NCBI RefSeq assembly: GCF_004514475.2 | Contig: NZ_MYFO02000017.1 | Coordinates: forward strand, 32,512 to 96,511 | Direction: 5' to 3' | From: Paenibacillus athensensis | GTDB taxonomy: Bacteria; Bacillota; Bacilli; Paenibacillales; NBRC-103111 | Length of the DNA stretch: 64,000 nt | Shown: piece by piece, positions 23,828 to 31,637 of the stretch | How positions within the stretch are numbered: the stretch's first letter is position 1 | Layout of the letters: every line of letters starts with the position of its first letter | The notes under the pieces: generated by a model | Seen by the model: only the letters and a program-made list of their open reading frames with translations | The model's database searches: none | Told to the model about the DNA's origin: nothing | Program-made: the position numbers and the translations under genes

Positions 23828-23864
23828 CTACCGTGGATTTATGTTGGAGAGGAAGGCAAACATC

Positions 23865-25322
23865 TTGAGAAAAAGTAAAACATTTCTACTGGCAGTTGGC
23901 GTGCTTGCTTGCGCGTTATCCCTGCCGGATATCGTGAATGCCGCATCACGTTTGCCGTCAATTCTCATTGTCTTGAATGGTCACAAGCTAGTAGGCGAGG
24001 GATCGCCGTATTTGGAGAGCGGAACAACGATGGTGCCGTTCCGGGCCATATTCGAAGCACTTGGTTTGTCGGTCCGCTGGAATGAGGCAAGCCGAACTGT
24101 TGTTGGTACTAAAGAGGATTTGACGATTGAACTCCAAATAAACAACAAGAAAGCTAAGCTTAACGGACAGGAAATCACCATCAGCGAGTCACCTGTCATC
24201 CATGAGGGCGTCACGTACGTTCCACTGCGTCTTGTTGGTGAAGCCGCCGGAAAAACAGTAATGTGGGATAGTCGCGCGCTGACGGTGCACATTTCCGACT
24301 CCGCAGACCCAATTGATCCTGTAACTGCAACCAACGACTCAGTTGAGCTTGCTCATCGTAACAGCGTGAACAAGCTTGCGAACTGGAACAAATACTCTAC
24401 AGTTATTATCGATGGGGAATGGATGTATTTCCAAAATTACACTGACAGGTCAAGATTGTATAAATCCAAGCTGGATGGATCGAACTTGCAAAAGCTCAGC
24501 AATAAGGTGTCTGTGAGTTATATGTATTTGTCCGAAGATCGACTGCTTTTTCAAAGCACGGAGTCAACGTACGAGGATGACGTGATCTATCAAATCAAGA
24601 CGGATGGCAGTGACGAAGGCATACTGCTCAATGAGAATGTGGTTGATTGGCAGGTTGTGGGCGACTGGATTTATTACAATTCGAGAAATGTTCGGGCCCA
24701 AACGCCTTTCGAACCGACCCCGCCGGGTTATTTCAAAAAAATTCATCTTGATGGCACGCAGGAAACGCTCTTGTCCAACGAGGTGGGAAACTTTTTCATT
24801 AAGGATAGTTTCATTTATTATAAACAAGTTGCTCACGAATCGGGACTCAATGTGATTGTTACCAAATCCAAGCTGGAGGATTATGGTAGCGATCCCCAAA
24901 TGTTGGGTGAATTGGACTATTTGGATAGCATGGATCTTCAGGTTTATGACAATAAGATGTACTACACAACGAAAAGTCCTGAAACTCAGTTACCCACTCT
25001 TTACGAAAAAGATATGAGCTCCGGTGCAGTGAGAACGGTGAGAAGCAACGTTAAATTGTTTACGATCAATGATCGCGGCGAAATTTTTTTCATTGATCGA
25101 TCTGCCCCTACATTTCCTTTCTGTAAAATGACAGTCGACAATAATCAGGTTATAGTGCTTTCCGACGATTCGGTAGAAAGCTTCTATGTATTCGATGACT
25201 GGATTGCTTATTACAGCTCGTTTTTTGCTCCCGCCAATGAGGATGATCTGGATTTTAAGCGGAACTTTAATATCATGAAAGTGGATGGTTCAAGTCAACG
25301 AGTCTTGATGAATGTATTATAA
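23865..25322 (+). CDS. Secreted protein: copper-amine-oxidase N-terminal-like domain plus beta-propeller-like repeats
   Basis: The 485-residue product begins at TTG 23865, with GAGAGGAAGG 8 nt upstream; in-frame ATG 23841 has no ribosome binding site. A signal peptide spans about 1-30 (R-K-S-K then hydrophobic, ending V-N-A-A-S). Residues about 35-145 are a copper-amine-oxidase-N-like wall/stalk domain (V-P-F-R-A-I-F-E-A-L-G, Y-V-P-L-R-L-V-G-E-A-A-G). The remainder repeats motifs such as D-G-E-W-M-Y-F-Q-N and D-W-I-Y-Y-N-S-R, typical of DUF5050/propeller-like repeats in secreted Paenibacillus proteins. No catalytic residues are recognisable. The gene is clearly less GC-rich than its neighbours, which suggests transfer. 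Confidence 0.8.
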   Translation: MRKSKTFLLAVGVLACALSLPDIVNAASRLPSILIVLNGHKLVGEGSPYLESGTTMVPFRAIFEALGLSVRWNEASRTVVGTKEDLTIELQINNKKAKLNGQEITISESPVIHEGVTYVPLRLVGEAAGKTVMWDSRALTVHISDSADPIDPVTATNDSVELAHRNSVNKLANWNKYSTVIIDGEWMYFQNYTDRSRLYKSKLDGSNLQKLSNKVSVSYMYLSEDRLLFQSTESTYEDDVIYQIKTDGSDEGILLNENVVDWQVVGDWIYYNSRNVRAQTPFEPTPPGYFKKIHLDGTQETLLSNEVGNFFIKDSFIYYKQVAHESGLNVIVTKSKLEDYGSDPQMLGELDYLDSMDLQVYDNKMYYTTKSPETQLPTLYEKDMSSGAVRTVRSNVKLFTINDRGEIFFIDRSAPTFPFCKMTVDNNQVIVLSDDSVESFYVFDDWIAYYSSFFAPANEDDLDFKRNFNIMKVDGSSQRVLMNVL

Positions 25323-25361
25323 TTCAATAAGCAAACGATCTGTCGTATGGCGTTGTTTGCG

Positions 25362-25397
25362 GCCGGCGGACTCCGTTCAGCGGGGAGCCGGCTTTTT
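25362..25397 (+). terminator. Terminator after the beta-propeller-like gene
   Basis: GCCGGC (25362-25367) pairs with GCCGGC (25387-25392), with an inner CTCCG/CGGGG stem, then TTTTT. Confidence 0.75.
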
Positions 25398-25442
25398 GCA
25401 TTGTTCGTTGAAGAGTTGGACGAACGCTTATTGAGGTATGGT

Positions 25443-26321
25443 TTAATCACATTCTTGCTGCAGCATACCGATCAGGCCGGCGAGCGGCTGCGACAGCCAT
25501 TTGCCCGGATGCCGGACAAGCTGCAGCTCAATGTGCAGGTCGTCGGCGAGCGGTATGGCCGAGAGCGTGCCTTGCGTCAGCTCCTGCTGTACGGCGATGG
25601 CCGGAAGCAAGGCGATGCCAAGTCCGCTGCGCACGCACTGCTTGATCGCTTCCAGGCTGGCCAGTTCGAAGACGAGGCGGTAGGCGATGCGGCGCTCGCG
25701 GAGGAGCTTTTCGAACAAACTGCGATAGATGCAGCTCTGCTCGGTTACGATCAGCTCGCTGCCCTGCAGTTGCTCGAGCGTAGCTGGCGCGTCTATGCCG
25801 GCGAGGGGGTGTCCCGGGGCGGCGACGAGCACCAAAGGCTCCCGGCGCAGCGGAATGCAAACCAGTTGCGGGTCAGCGGGGCTTGCGTCCAGCGTCAAGC
25901 CGATGTCGCAGTCGCCGTCTTTGACGGCAGCGATCAGCGAAGCTTCGCTTTCGGTAAGCAGTTGAACGGACAAAGCCGGAAACTGCTGGCGAAGCTGCTG
26001 CAAGTAAGGCGGAATGTAATAGGCGGCCAACGAATCGATGGTGCCGACGGTTAAGGTACCGCTGACCTCCGAGGCGATCCGTTCCTTGGATTGATCGTAG
26101 AGCTCCAACATATGCGAAGCGAGCGCAAGCAGCGTTTCGCCGGGCGGCGTCAGGCGCAGCTTGCGACCGAAGCGCTCGAACAGCGGTACGCCGTATTCGC
26201 GCTCCAGCTTCTGGATTTGCGCGGTGACGCTCGATTGGGCGTAGCCGAGCTGCTCGGCGGCACGCGTGAAGCTGGAGCGGCGGGCGACTTCGCGAAAGGT
26301 GCGGAAGTAGACCAGGTCCAT
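25443..26321 (-). CDS. LysR-family transcriptional regulator
   Basis: The 292-residue regulator has an N-terminal winged helix (M-D-L-V-Y-F-R-T-F-R-E-V-A...S-S-V-T-A-Q-I-Q-K-L-E) and a C-terminal periplasmic-binding-like effector domain. ATG at 26321 follows AAAGGAGGCGCTCCT; a start 7 codons upstream is possible but less well placed. It is divergent from the dapA-family gene across a 343-bp region that contains a palindrome resembling a LysR box. Control of the neighbour and autoregulation are inferred. Effector unknown. Confidence 0.9.
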   Translation of the reverse strand: MDLVYFRTFREVARRSSFTRAAEQLGYAQSSVTAQIQKLEREYGVPLFERFGRKLRLTPPGETLLALASHMLELYDQSKERIASEVSGTLTVGTIDSLAAYYIPPYLQQLRQQFPALSVQLLTESEASLIAAVKDGDCDIGLTLDASPADPQLVCIPLRREPLVLVAAPGHPLAGIDAPATLEQLQGSELIVTEQSCIYRSLFEKLLRERRIAYRLVFELASLEAIKQCVRSGLGIALLPAIAVQQELTQGTLSAIPLADDLHIELQLVRHPGKWLSQPLAGLIGMLQQECD

Positions 26322-26339
26322 AGGAGCGCCTCCTTTTAT

Positions 26340-26356
26340 CATCGATATTTTCGATG
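26340..26356. promoter_or_regulatory. LysR-type operator candidate
   Basis: The perfect palindrome CATCGA-TATTT-TCGATG contains a T-N11-A core and sits 19-35 bp upstream of the lysR start. This position fits autoregulation. Confidence 0.55.
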
Positions 26357-26467
26357 CATATGATCATTTATTATAGATAACTCCGATGCAAAAATCCATG
26401 TTAAAGTAAGCTGTAACGTCCGGTGAAGCGCTGGCAGCGGAACCGTTCAGGACCGCCTTATCCAAAT

Positions 26468-26604
26468 CTGCACCGTGCTCGACTCCCGGAGCGCGGTGCG
26501 GGACGTACGACGGCCGGTATGTCCGCCTGCGGAATCCGCTGTTAAACAGCTGCCGTTCGGACTTGCGGTCGGCATTGTGCTCCGGCAGTCGCGCGGTGCG
26601 GAAA
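26468..26604. repeat. GC-rich long inverted repeat upstream of the dapA-family gene
   Basis: The left arm (26468-26513) is the reverse complement of the repeat unit also found at 27742-27784 and 63697-63739. The right arm (26566-26604) is a direct, shorter version containing GTGCTCCGGCAGTCGCGCGG. The arms frame a spacer with GCTGTTAAACAGC. The whole could form one large hairpin. It contains no coding frame. Confidence 0.75.
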
Positions 26605-26664
26605 GATCGGGGTTAGGGCCGATTGCCGGACTTTTGCACCTACATGACAAGGAGGTTGGCTGGG

Positions 26665-27738
26665 ATGTTGACGATAGAGGAGCTAAGAGGGGTCTATGTG
26701 CCGATCGTAACGCCGTTTGACGCTGTATCGGAGGAGCTTGCTTTGAGTGACTTTAGGCGGCAGCTTGCTGCGCTGTTGGCAGCGGGCGTGGACGGACTGG
26801 TGATTAACGGCACGACAGGCGAGTCGCCGACAGTGAGCCAAGCCGAGGTGGCGCTGCTGCTGGCGGAGGCGCAGTCGGCTGTTGCTGCCGCGGCTGCGGC
26901 CCAACGCGCGGAGCGTTCGACGCAGACGGCACAGGCGGCACAGATGGCGCATGCGGCACAGACGGCACAGACGGCGCAGGCGGTACAGGCGGGGCAGGAT
27001 GCGCAGGGTGCACAGGCGGTACAGGCGGAGCAGGGTGCGCAGATGGCACAGACGGCGCAGACGACGCAGCACACCGGCTCGGCCATACGACCCGTGCCGA
27101 TTGTGGTCGGCACAGGCACGAACGATACGGCGGAGACGGTGCGGCGCACCGCGCGGGCGGCCGAGCTGGGCGCGGATGCGGCGCTGGTGGTCACGCCGTA
27201 TTACAATCGGCCGTCGCCGGCGGGCGTGGTCGCCCATTTTCGGCGGGTGGCCGAGGTCGGGCTGCCGGTGATCGTCTACGAGATCCCGCACCGTACCGGA
27301 CTGGCTTTGCCGGTGGATACGATCCGCGAGATTCTGGAGCTGGAGGGCGTTGTCGGCATCAAGGACAGTACGCCGGGCGTGCAGCTCGTCACGGAGCTGT
27401 CGCGGCTGGGCTCAAAGCCGGTGCTGTGCGGCGAGGACAGCCAGTGGTTCGCGGCGTTATGCTGCGGCGCAGCCGGCGGCATGCTCGCATCCGCGAATGT
27501 GCGCACCGCGCAGTTTACCGGTCTGTTCCGCAGCTTTGCGGCGGGACAGACCGCCGAGGCGAAGCGGGCCTTTGATGAGCTGCTGCCGCTCATCCGCCTG
27601 CTCTTCGCCGAGCCGAACCCCGGGCCGCTGAAATGGCTGCTGGCCCGTGAGGGCGTCATCGGCAGCGACGCGATGCGGCTGCCGATGACGGGCATCAGCG
27701 CGCGGCTGCAAGCCGAGCTGGCGGCGCAGCGGGTCTGA
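26665..27738 (+). CDS. DapA-family aldolase (4-hydroxy-tetrahydrodipicolinate synthase-like) with repeat insertion
   Basis: The 357-residue TIM-barrel lyase is about 60 residues longer than typical DapA (about 290-300). Catalytic features are retained: G-T-T-G-E-S-P near 50, the Tyr in T-P-Y-Y-N-R-P-S near 176, and the Schiff-base Lys in V-G-I-K-D-S-T near 233. Residues about 85-135 are a tandem of 17 X-A-Q-like tripeptides inserted before the P-I-V-V-G-T-G-T-N strand. ATG 26665 follows AAGGAGG. It may be DapA or a paralogue such as N-acetylneuraminate lyase or another keto-acid aldolase; G-T-T-G-E favours DapA-like. It is divergent from lysR, so regulated expression is likely. Confidence 0.85.
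   Translation: MLTIEELRGVYVPIVTPFDAVSEELALSDFRRQLAALLAAGVDGLVINGTTGESPTVSQAEVALLLAEAQSAVAAAAAAQRAERSTQTAQAAQMAHAAQTAQTAQAVQAGQDAQGAQAVQAEQGAQMAQTAQTTQHTGSAIRPVPIVVGTGTNDTAETVRRTARAAELGADAALVVTPYYNRPSPAGVVAHFRRVAEVGLPVIVYEIPHRTGLALPVDTIREILELEGVVGIKDSTPGVQLVTELSRLGSKPVLCGEDSQWFAALCCGAAGGMLASANVRTAQFTGLFRSFAAGQTAEAKRAFDELLPLIRLLFAEPNPGPLKWLLAREGVIGSDAMRLPMTGISARLQAELAAQRV
26917..27069 (+). repeat. In-frame 9-bp tandem repeat encoding X-A-Q
   Basis: Exactly 17 consecutive 9-bp units, each ending in CAG (one CAT), encode S-T-Q, T-A-Q, A-A-Q, M-A-H and so on. Units differ mainly in the first codon (ACG, GCG/GCA, ATG, GGT, GAT). The unit length keeps the dapA-like frame, so copy-number change would alter protein length without a frameshift. 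Confidence 0.9.
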
Positions 27739-27741
27739 CAG

Positions 27742-27784
27742 CCGTACGGCCGGCACCGCGCTCCGGGAGTCGCGCGCGGTGCGG
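27742..27784. repeat. GC-rich palindromic repeat, direct copy
   Basis: It begins CCGTACGGCCGGCACCG and continues CTCCGGGAGTCGCGCGCGG. It starts 4 bp after the dapA-like stop and nearly matches 63697-63739. The reverse complement is at 26468-26513, so the dapA-like gene is flanked by copies in inverted orientation. Confidence 0.8.
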
Positions 27785-28013
27785 ATGTGAGCGGCTATCC
27801 CGCGCGACGTCCGGCGCATGAGACCGACGCCCGCCGGAGCTGCCGACGCCTTCGGGCAGGCAGGATAGCACCGCGGCTCAGCGGCATATGCAGCGCGGTG
27901 CAAGCGGCTGCTGCCGTGGCGCAGATCGGCCGCGCAAGGCCGGCGCTACGCGTCGAAAATCACGGATGCGCCCAATCGGGTGCGCTACCGGCCATTTTGC
28001 GACGCAGCGCGAA
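27785..28013. other. Intergenic stretch after the dapA-family gene
   Basis: GC-rich, with further imperfect palindromic pieces (for example GCCTTCGGGCAGGC), but no supported gene or clear site. Confidence 0.4.
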
Positions 28014-28096
28014 AAAACACCTTCATGCAAGAGCGGCTCCCGTTCGCCCAACGGCGTGAACGGGGGCCGGATTTGCTCATGAAGGTGTTTGTTTTT
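28014..28096. terminator. Large bidirectional terminator between dapA-like and M20 genes
   Basis: AAAACACCTTCATG (28014-28027) pairs with CATGAAGGTGTTT (28079-28091), with an inner CCCGTTC/GAACGGG pair and A/T runs on both outer sides. It separates convergent genes. Confidence 0.85.
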
Positions 28097-28110
28097 GCGT
28101 TCCGGCTTGT

Positions 28111-29484
28111 CTAGCCTTCGGCCAGCTTCAGCCAATAGCGGCTGATCGTCGACAAGCCCTTGTCCCAGTTGCGCAGATGAAAATGCTCGTTCGGCGCGTG
28201 CAGGTTCTCGCCCGGCAGCCCGAAGCCGAGCATCACAACCGGCGCATCCAGCACCCGCCCCAGCACCTCGACGATCGGGATCGAGCCGCCGCTGCGCAAA
28301 TAGACCGGCTCGACGCCATATTCCTCGGCGTAAGCCGCCGCCGCAGCCACCATCGTCGGATGGTCGATCGGCGTCAGGAACGGGTTCCCCGTCAGCAGCC
28401 GCTTCAGCTCGACGCGCACCGCGGCCGGGGCGTGCCGCTGCACGTGCGCCTCCAGCGCGTCCATGACGCGCTCCGGCACCTGCGCGGCGACGAGCCGGCA
28501 GGCGATTTTGGCCGACGCCTGACGCGGGATGATCGGCTTGATGCCCTCGCCCTGGAAGCCGCCGCTCAGCGACGTAATCTCCAGCGTCGGGCGCGCCGTC
28601 GTCCGCTCCAAATAGCTGTAACCGGCTTCGCCGAACAGCGCGTCCAGCCCCAGCTCGTCGAGCAAGCGGCTTTCCTCCGGCTCGATCTGGCGGAACGCTG
28701 TGCGCTCGCGCTCCGACAGCTCCAGCACGCCGTCATAAAATCCGTCGACGGCGACACGGCCGCTCTCGTCGTGGAACGTGGCGAGCAGCTGCGTGAGCGC
28801 ATGCAGCGGGTTCGGCACGCCGCCGCCGTACAGCCCCGAGTGCAGGTCGCTGCTTGCACCCTCGACGACCAGCTCGACGCCGGCCAGTCCGCGCAGTCCG
28901 TACATCAGCGCCGGCTGATCCGGTCCGTGCAGCGATGTGTCGGACAGCGTCACGATGTCGGCGGCCAGCAGCTCGCGGTGCTGCTCCACAAACGCTGGCA
29001 GATGGCGGCTGGCGATTTCCTCTTCGCCTTCGATGCAGAACTTGACATTGACCGGCAGGCTGCCCGTTGTGCGCAGGAACGCCTCGACTGCCTTGACGTG
29101 CAGCAGCAGCTGGCCCTTGTCGTCGGTGCTGCCGCGGGCGTAAAGCTTGCCGTCGCGAATGTCCGGCTCGAACGGCGGCGTGGTCCACAGCTCCAGCGGC
29201 TCGGCCGGCTGCACGTCGTAGTGTCCGTAGATCAGCACCGTAGGCCGACCCTCGGCGTGTTGCCAATCAGCGTATACGACCGGGTGGCCGCCCTCCGTCG
29301 GCATCACCGCTACATGCTCCAGCCCGGCTTCGCGCAGCGCCGCGGCCAGCCACTCCGCGCAGCGCGTCATGTCGCCCGTGTGCTCGCTCAAGGCGCTGAC
29401 GCTCGGAAAACGCAGAAATTGCTTCAACTCCTCCAGATGGCGCTGCCGATGCTGCTGAAAATACGCGTTTACTGTTTCAATCAT
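28111..29484 (-). CDS. M20-family metallodipeptidase
   Basis: The 457-residue protein matches the M20 (PepV/CNDP-like) peptidases. The metal-binding Y-G-H-Y-D-V-Q-P is near residue 85, and R-G-S-T-D-D-K-G-Q-L near 118 carries the bridging Asp. The catalytic G-E-E-E-I-A-S is near 152, and a later D-T-S-L segment follows. A dimerisation/lid domain lies in the middle, about 190-320. ATG at 29484 behind AAAGGAG gives a normal length; 57 extra upstream codons are unsupported. It hydrolyses di- or short peptides in the cytoplasm; specificity unknown. Confidence 0.9.
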   Translation of the reverse strand: MIETVNAYFQQHRQRHLEELKQFLRFPSVSALSEHTGDMTRCAEWLAAALREAGLEHVAVMPTEGGHPVVYADWQHAEGRPTVLIYGHYDVQPAEPLELWTTPPFEPDIRDGKLYARGSTDDKGQLLLHVKAVEAFLRTTGSLPVNVKFCIEGEEEIASRHLPAFVEQHRELLAADIVTLSDTSLHGPDQPALMYGLRGLAGVELVVEGASSDLHSGLYGGGVPNPLHALTQLLATFHDESGRVAVDGFYDGVLELSERERTAFRQIEPEESRLLDELGLDALFGEAGYSYLERTTARPTLEITSLSGGFQGEGIKPIIPRQASAKIACRLVAAQVPERVMDALEAHVQRHAPAAVRVELKRLLTGNPFLTPIDHPTMVAAAAAYAEEYGVEPVYLRSGGSIPIVEVLGRVLDAPVVMLGFGLPGENLHAPNEHFHLRNWDKGLSTISRYWLKLAEG

Positions 29485-29761
29485 CCGTTCAGGCTCCTTT
29501 ATGCAAAATGTTCCATCCAGACAGGTTCCCCGTCCGGGGCGCAAAATCCTGCCTGCTTCCCCGCTGGAAAGGAATGTTCGTTGTAGAAACCGCCAATTCA
29601 TAGTATATTTTAGTAGGATTATACAATTTTCAGAGAGCGTTTCGAGTATGGACAAATTCGCACATTTTTATACGCAACCTTGGAACCTTTTGTATGATGA
29701 ATACGTCTATTAGTTCGTGAAAGCTCGCATGAGCGAGGTACATACCAAGGGAGGTTAACGA

Positions 29762-30589
29762 ATGGCAGGCTGGTTTCGCCGTAAACAACAAGTCCTGGCG
29801 GAGCGCGAATCGGCTGGCGCTGACGGCTTTGCAGCAACGGAACACATCGGTCCGGAAGCTCCCCGTCCGCAGTCGTTCCCAGAAACGGAAGCGCTTGCTG
29901 AAGCGGGGACGCCGGCAGCGCCGGTGCTGACCGTAAGCGGCGTAGCGCGCTCCTTCCACGTCGGCGGACAACGTCTCGATGTGCTCAAGGGCATCGATAT
30001 GGAGCTGCGGCCGCGACAGCTCGTCATGCTCAAGGGCCGATCGGGCTCGGGCAAAACGACGCTGCTCAACCTGATCGGCGGACTCGATCAGCCGAACGAA
30101 GGGGAGATTTATTTTCAGGGACACGCGTTTCATCGCAGCAGCGACGACGAGCGGACGCAGGTGCGGCGGCAGCAGATCGGCTTTATTTTCCAGTCGTTTG
30201 CGTTGATGCCGCTGCTGTCGGCTTGGGAGAACGTCGAGCTGGCGCTGCGCATGGCCGGGACGCCCCGCTCGGAGTGGAAGGCGAGAGTCACGCATTGTCT
30301 GGAGCTGGTCGGGCTCGGCAAGCGGATGTTTCACCGTCCGTTCGAGCTGTCCGGGGGCGAGCAGCAGCGCGTGGCGATTGCCAAAGCGATTGCTCATCGC
30401 CCGGCGCTGCTGCTGGCCGACGAGCCGACCGCCGAGCTGGATTCGCAGATGGGCGCGCAAATTATGTCCGTGTTTCGCAGCATTATCGCCTCCGAGCAAG
30501 TCACGATATGTATGACGACACATGATCCTACGATTTTGGAGGTTGCTGACCATGTCTATGAGATGGTGGACGGTAGATTCGTATCCTAA
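29762..30589 (+). CDS. ABC transporter ATPase (MacB/LolD type)
   Basis: The 275-residue ATPase has a 55-residue N-terminal extension (W-F-R-R-K-Q-Q, then Ala/Pro-rich) before the nucleotide-binding domain. Motifs: G-R-S-G-S-G-K-T-T (Walker A), [10 protein letters not shown] (signature), [12 protein letters not shown] (Walker B), plus the L-N-L-I-G-G-L-D typical of the LolD/MacB/YvrO group. AAGGGAGG lies upstream of ATG. It is the first gene of an operon with an MFP lipoprotein, an FtsX permease and a second ATPase, so the complex may use two different ATPases. Confidence 0.9.
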   Translation: MAGWFRRKQQVLAERESAGADGFAATEHIGPEAPRPQSFPETEALAEAGTPAAPVLTVSGVARSFHVGGQRLDVLKGIDMELRPRQLVMLKGRSGSGKTTLLNLIGGLDQPNEGEIYFQGHAFHRSSDDERTQVRRQQIGFIFQSFALMPLLSAWENVELALRMAGTPRSEWKARVTHCLELVGLGKRMFHRPFELSGGEQQRVAIAKAIAHRPALLLADEPTAELDSQMGAQIMSVFRSIIASEQVTICMTTHDPTILEVADHVYEMVDGRFVS

Positions 30590-31637
30590 ACGGGCGGTGA
30601 AAATTGCCGCCGCAACGGCGCTTGGCGCAGCGCTTTTGCTGGCTTCGGGCTGCTCGCTGCTGCCCAAGGAGCAGGAGGAAGAGGCGCTGCCGACAATCAA
30701 TCCGCCGAAGCTGTCCAAGAAGCCGGAATATGAAGTGAAGACGAGCACGCTGGAGACGAAGGTGCGCGGAACGGGCCGGCTGATGGCGCTCAAGGAGGAA
30801 AAACTGTTTTTTTCCGAAGATATGAACGGTAAAAGAATCAGCGCCTTGCTCGTCGCAAGCGGCGACACGGTCGCTGCCGGCCAGCCGATCGCCCAGCTCG
30901 ACGTCTCCGATCTGGAAAGCCAGCTCAAGCAGAAGCGGCTGCAGACGCGCAAGGACGAGCTGACCATGATCGAGACGCTGCGCAAAAGCGACGAGATGAC
31001 ACCGGAGCAAATCGAGCAGGCCAAAATCGACTTCGAGCTTAAACGCGAAGAGCTGAGCAAGCTCGAATCGCAGGTGAGCAAGGCGCAGCTGGTCGCGCCG
31101 TTCGCCGGGACGATTGTCAGCGTGACGGCGAAGAAGGGCGATCTGGCCAAGGCTGAAGAATCGGTGGTGACGCTGGCCGATTTGAGCGCGCTGACGATTG
31201 CAGCGAGCATCAGCGCCGACGACGCCAAGAAGGTGGCCGTCGGTATGGAAGCGATTGTCGATATCAACGCGGCCGGCCAGCATAAGGGGAAGGTGAAGCT
31301 GCTGCCGAATCCGACGAGCGGGCAAAATGGCGGCGACGGTATGGGTGGCAACGGTCAGGATTCCATCGACAACTATTTGATCGTCGAGCTGGACCAGATG
31401 CCGGAGGGGCTCAATCGCGGAACGCCGCTCAGCGTGTCGGTCATCACCCAGCGCAAGGAGAACGCCGTGACGATTCCGCTGGCTGCGCTGCGCTCCTATT
31501 CCGGACGCAACTATGTGCAAGTCGTTGACGCACAGGGCAACAAAAGCGAAGTGGACGTCGAGATCGGACAGACGACCTCGACGGAAGTGGAGATCGTCAA
31601 AGGCTTGACGCCGGGACAGAAAGTAGTGGGCCGCTAA
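30552..31637 (+). CDS. Membrane-fusion (periplasmic adaptor-like) lipoprotein
   Basis: The 361-residue protein starts at ATG 30552, inside the end of the preceding ATPase gene, with GGAGG 9 nt upstream. A lipoprotein signal ends in L-L-A-S-G-C (Cys about 34), a substrate of LspA. It then has a barrel-sandwich/lipoyl half (V-R-G-T-G-R-L-M-A), a coiled-coil hairpin (about 115-165, Q-L-K-Q-K-R-L-Q-T-R), the second lipoyl half (L-V-A-P-F-A-G-T-I) and a beta-barrel (L-T-I-A-A-S-I). This is the HlyD/MacA layout. In a Gram-positive it would connect the permease to the wall side. The stop overlaps the next gene (TAATG). Confidence 0.88.
   Translation: MSMRWWTVDSYPKRAVKIAAATALGAALLLASGCSLLPKEQEEEALPTINPPKLSKKPEYEVKTSTLETKVRGTGRLMALKEEKLFFSEDMNGKRISALLVASGDTVAAGQPIAQLDVSDLESQLKQKRLQTRKDELTMIETLRKSDEMTPEQIEQAKIDFELKREELSKLESQVSKAQLVAPFAGTIVSVTAKKGDLAKAEESVVTLADLSALTIAASISADDAKKVAVGMEAIVDINAAGQHKGKVKLLPNPTSGQNGGDGMGGNGQDSIDNYLIVELDQMPEGLNRGTPLSVSVITQRKENAVTIPLAALRSYSGRNYVQVVDAQGNKSEVDVEIGQTTSTEVEIVKGLTPGQKVVGR

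Noticed and set aside
25347..26054. 235-codon plus-strand frame over lysR
   Set aside because: LysR on the minus strand has clear helix-turn-helix and effector domains.
26917..27069. CRISPR-like tandem repeat
   Set aside because: Units are 9 bp without spacers and lie in frame inside a coding gene; this is a coding repeat.
26882..27271. 129-codon Arg-rich plus-strand frame
   Set aside because: Alternative-frame reading of the 9-bp repeats in the dapA-like gene.
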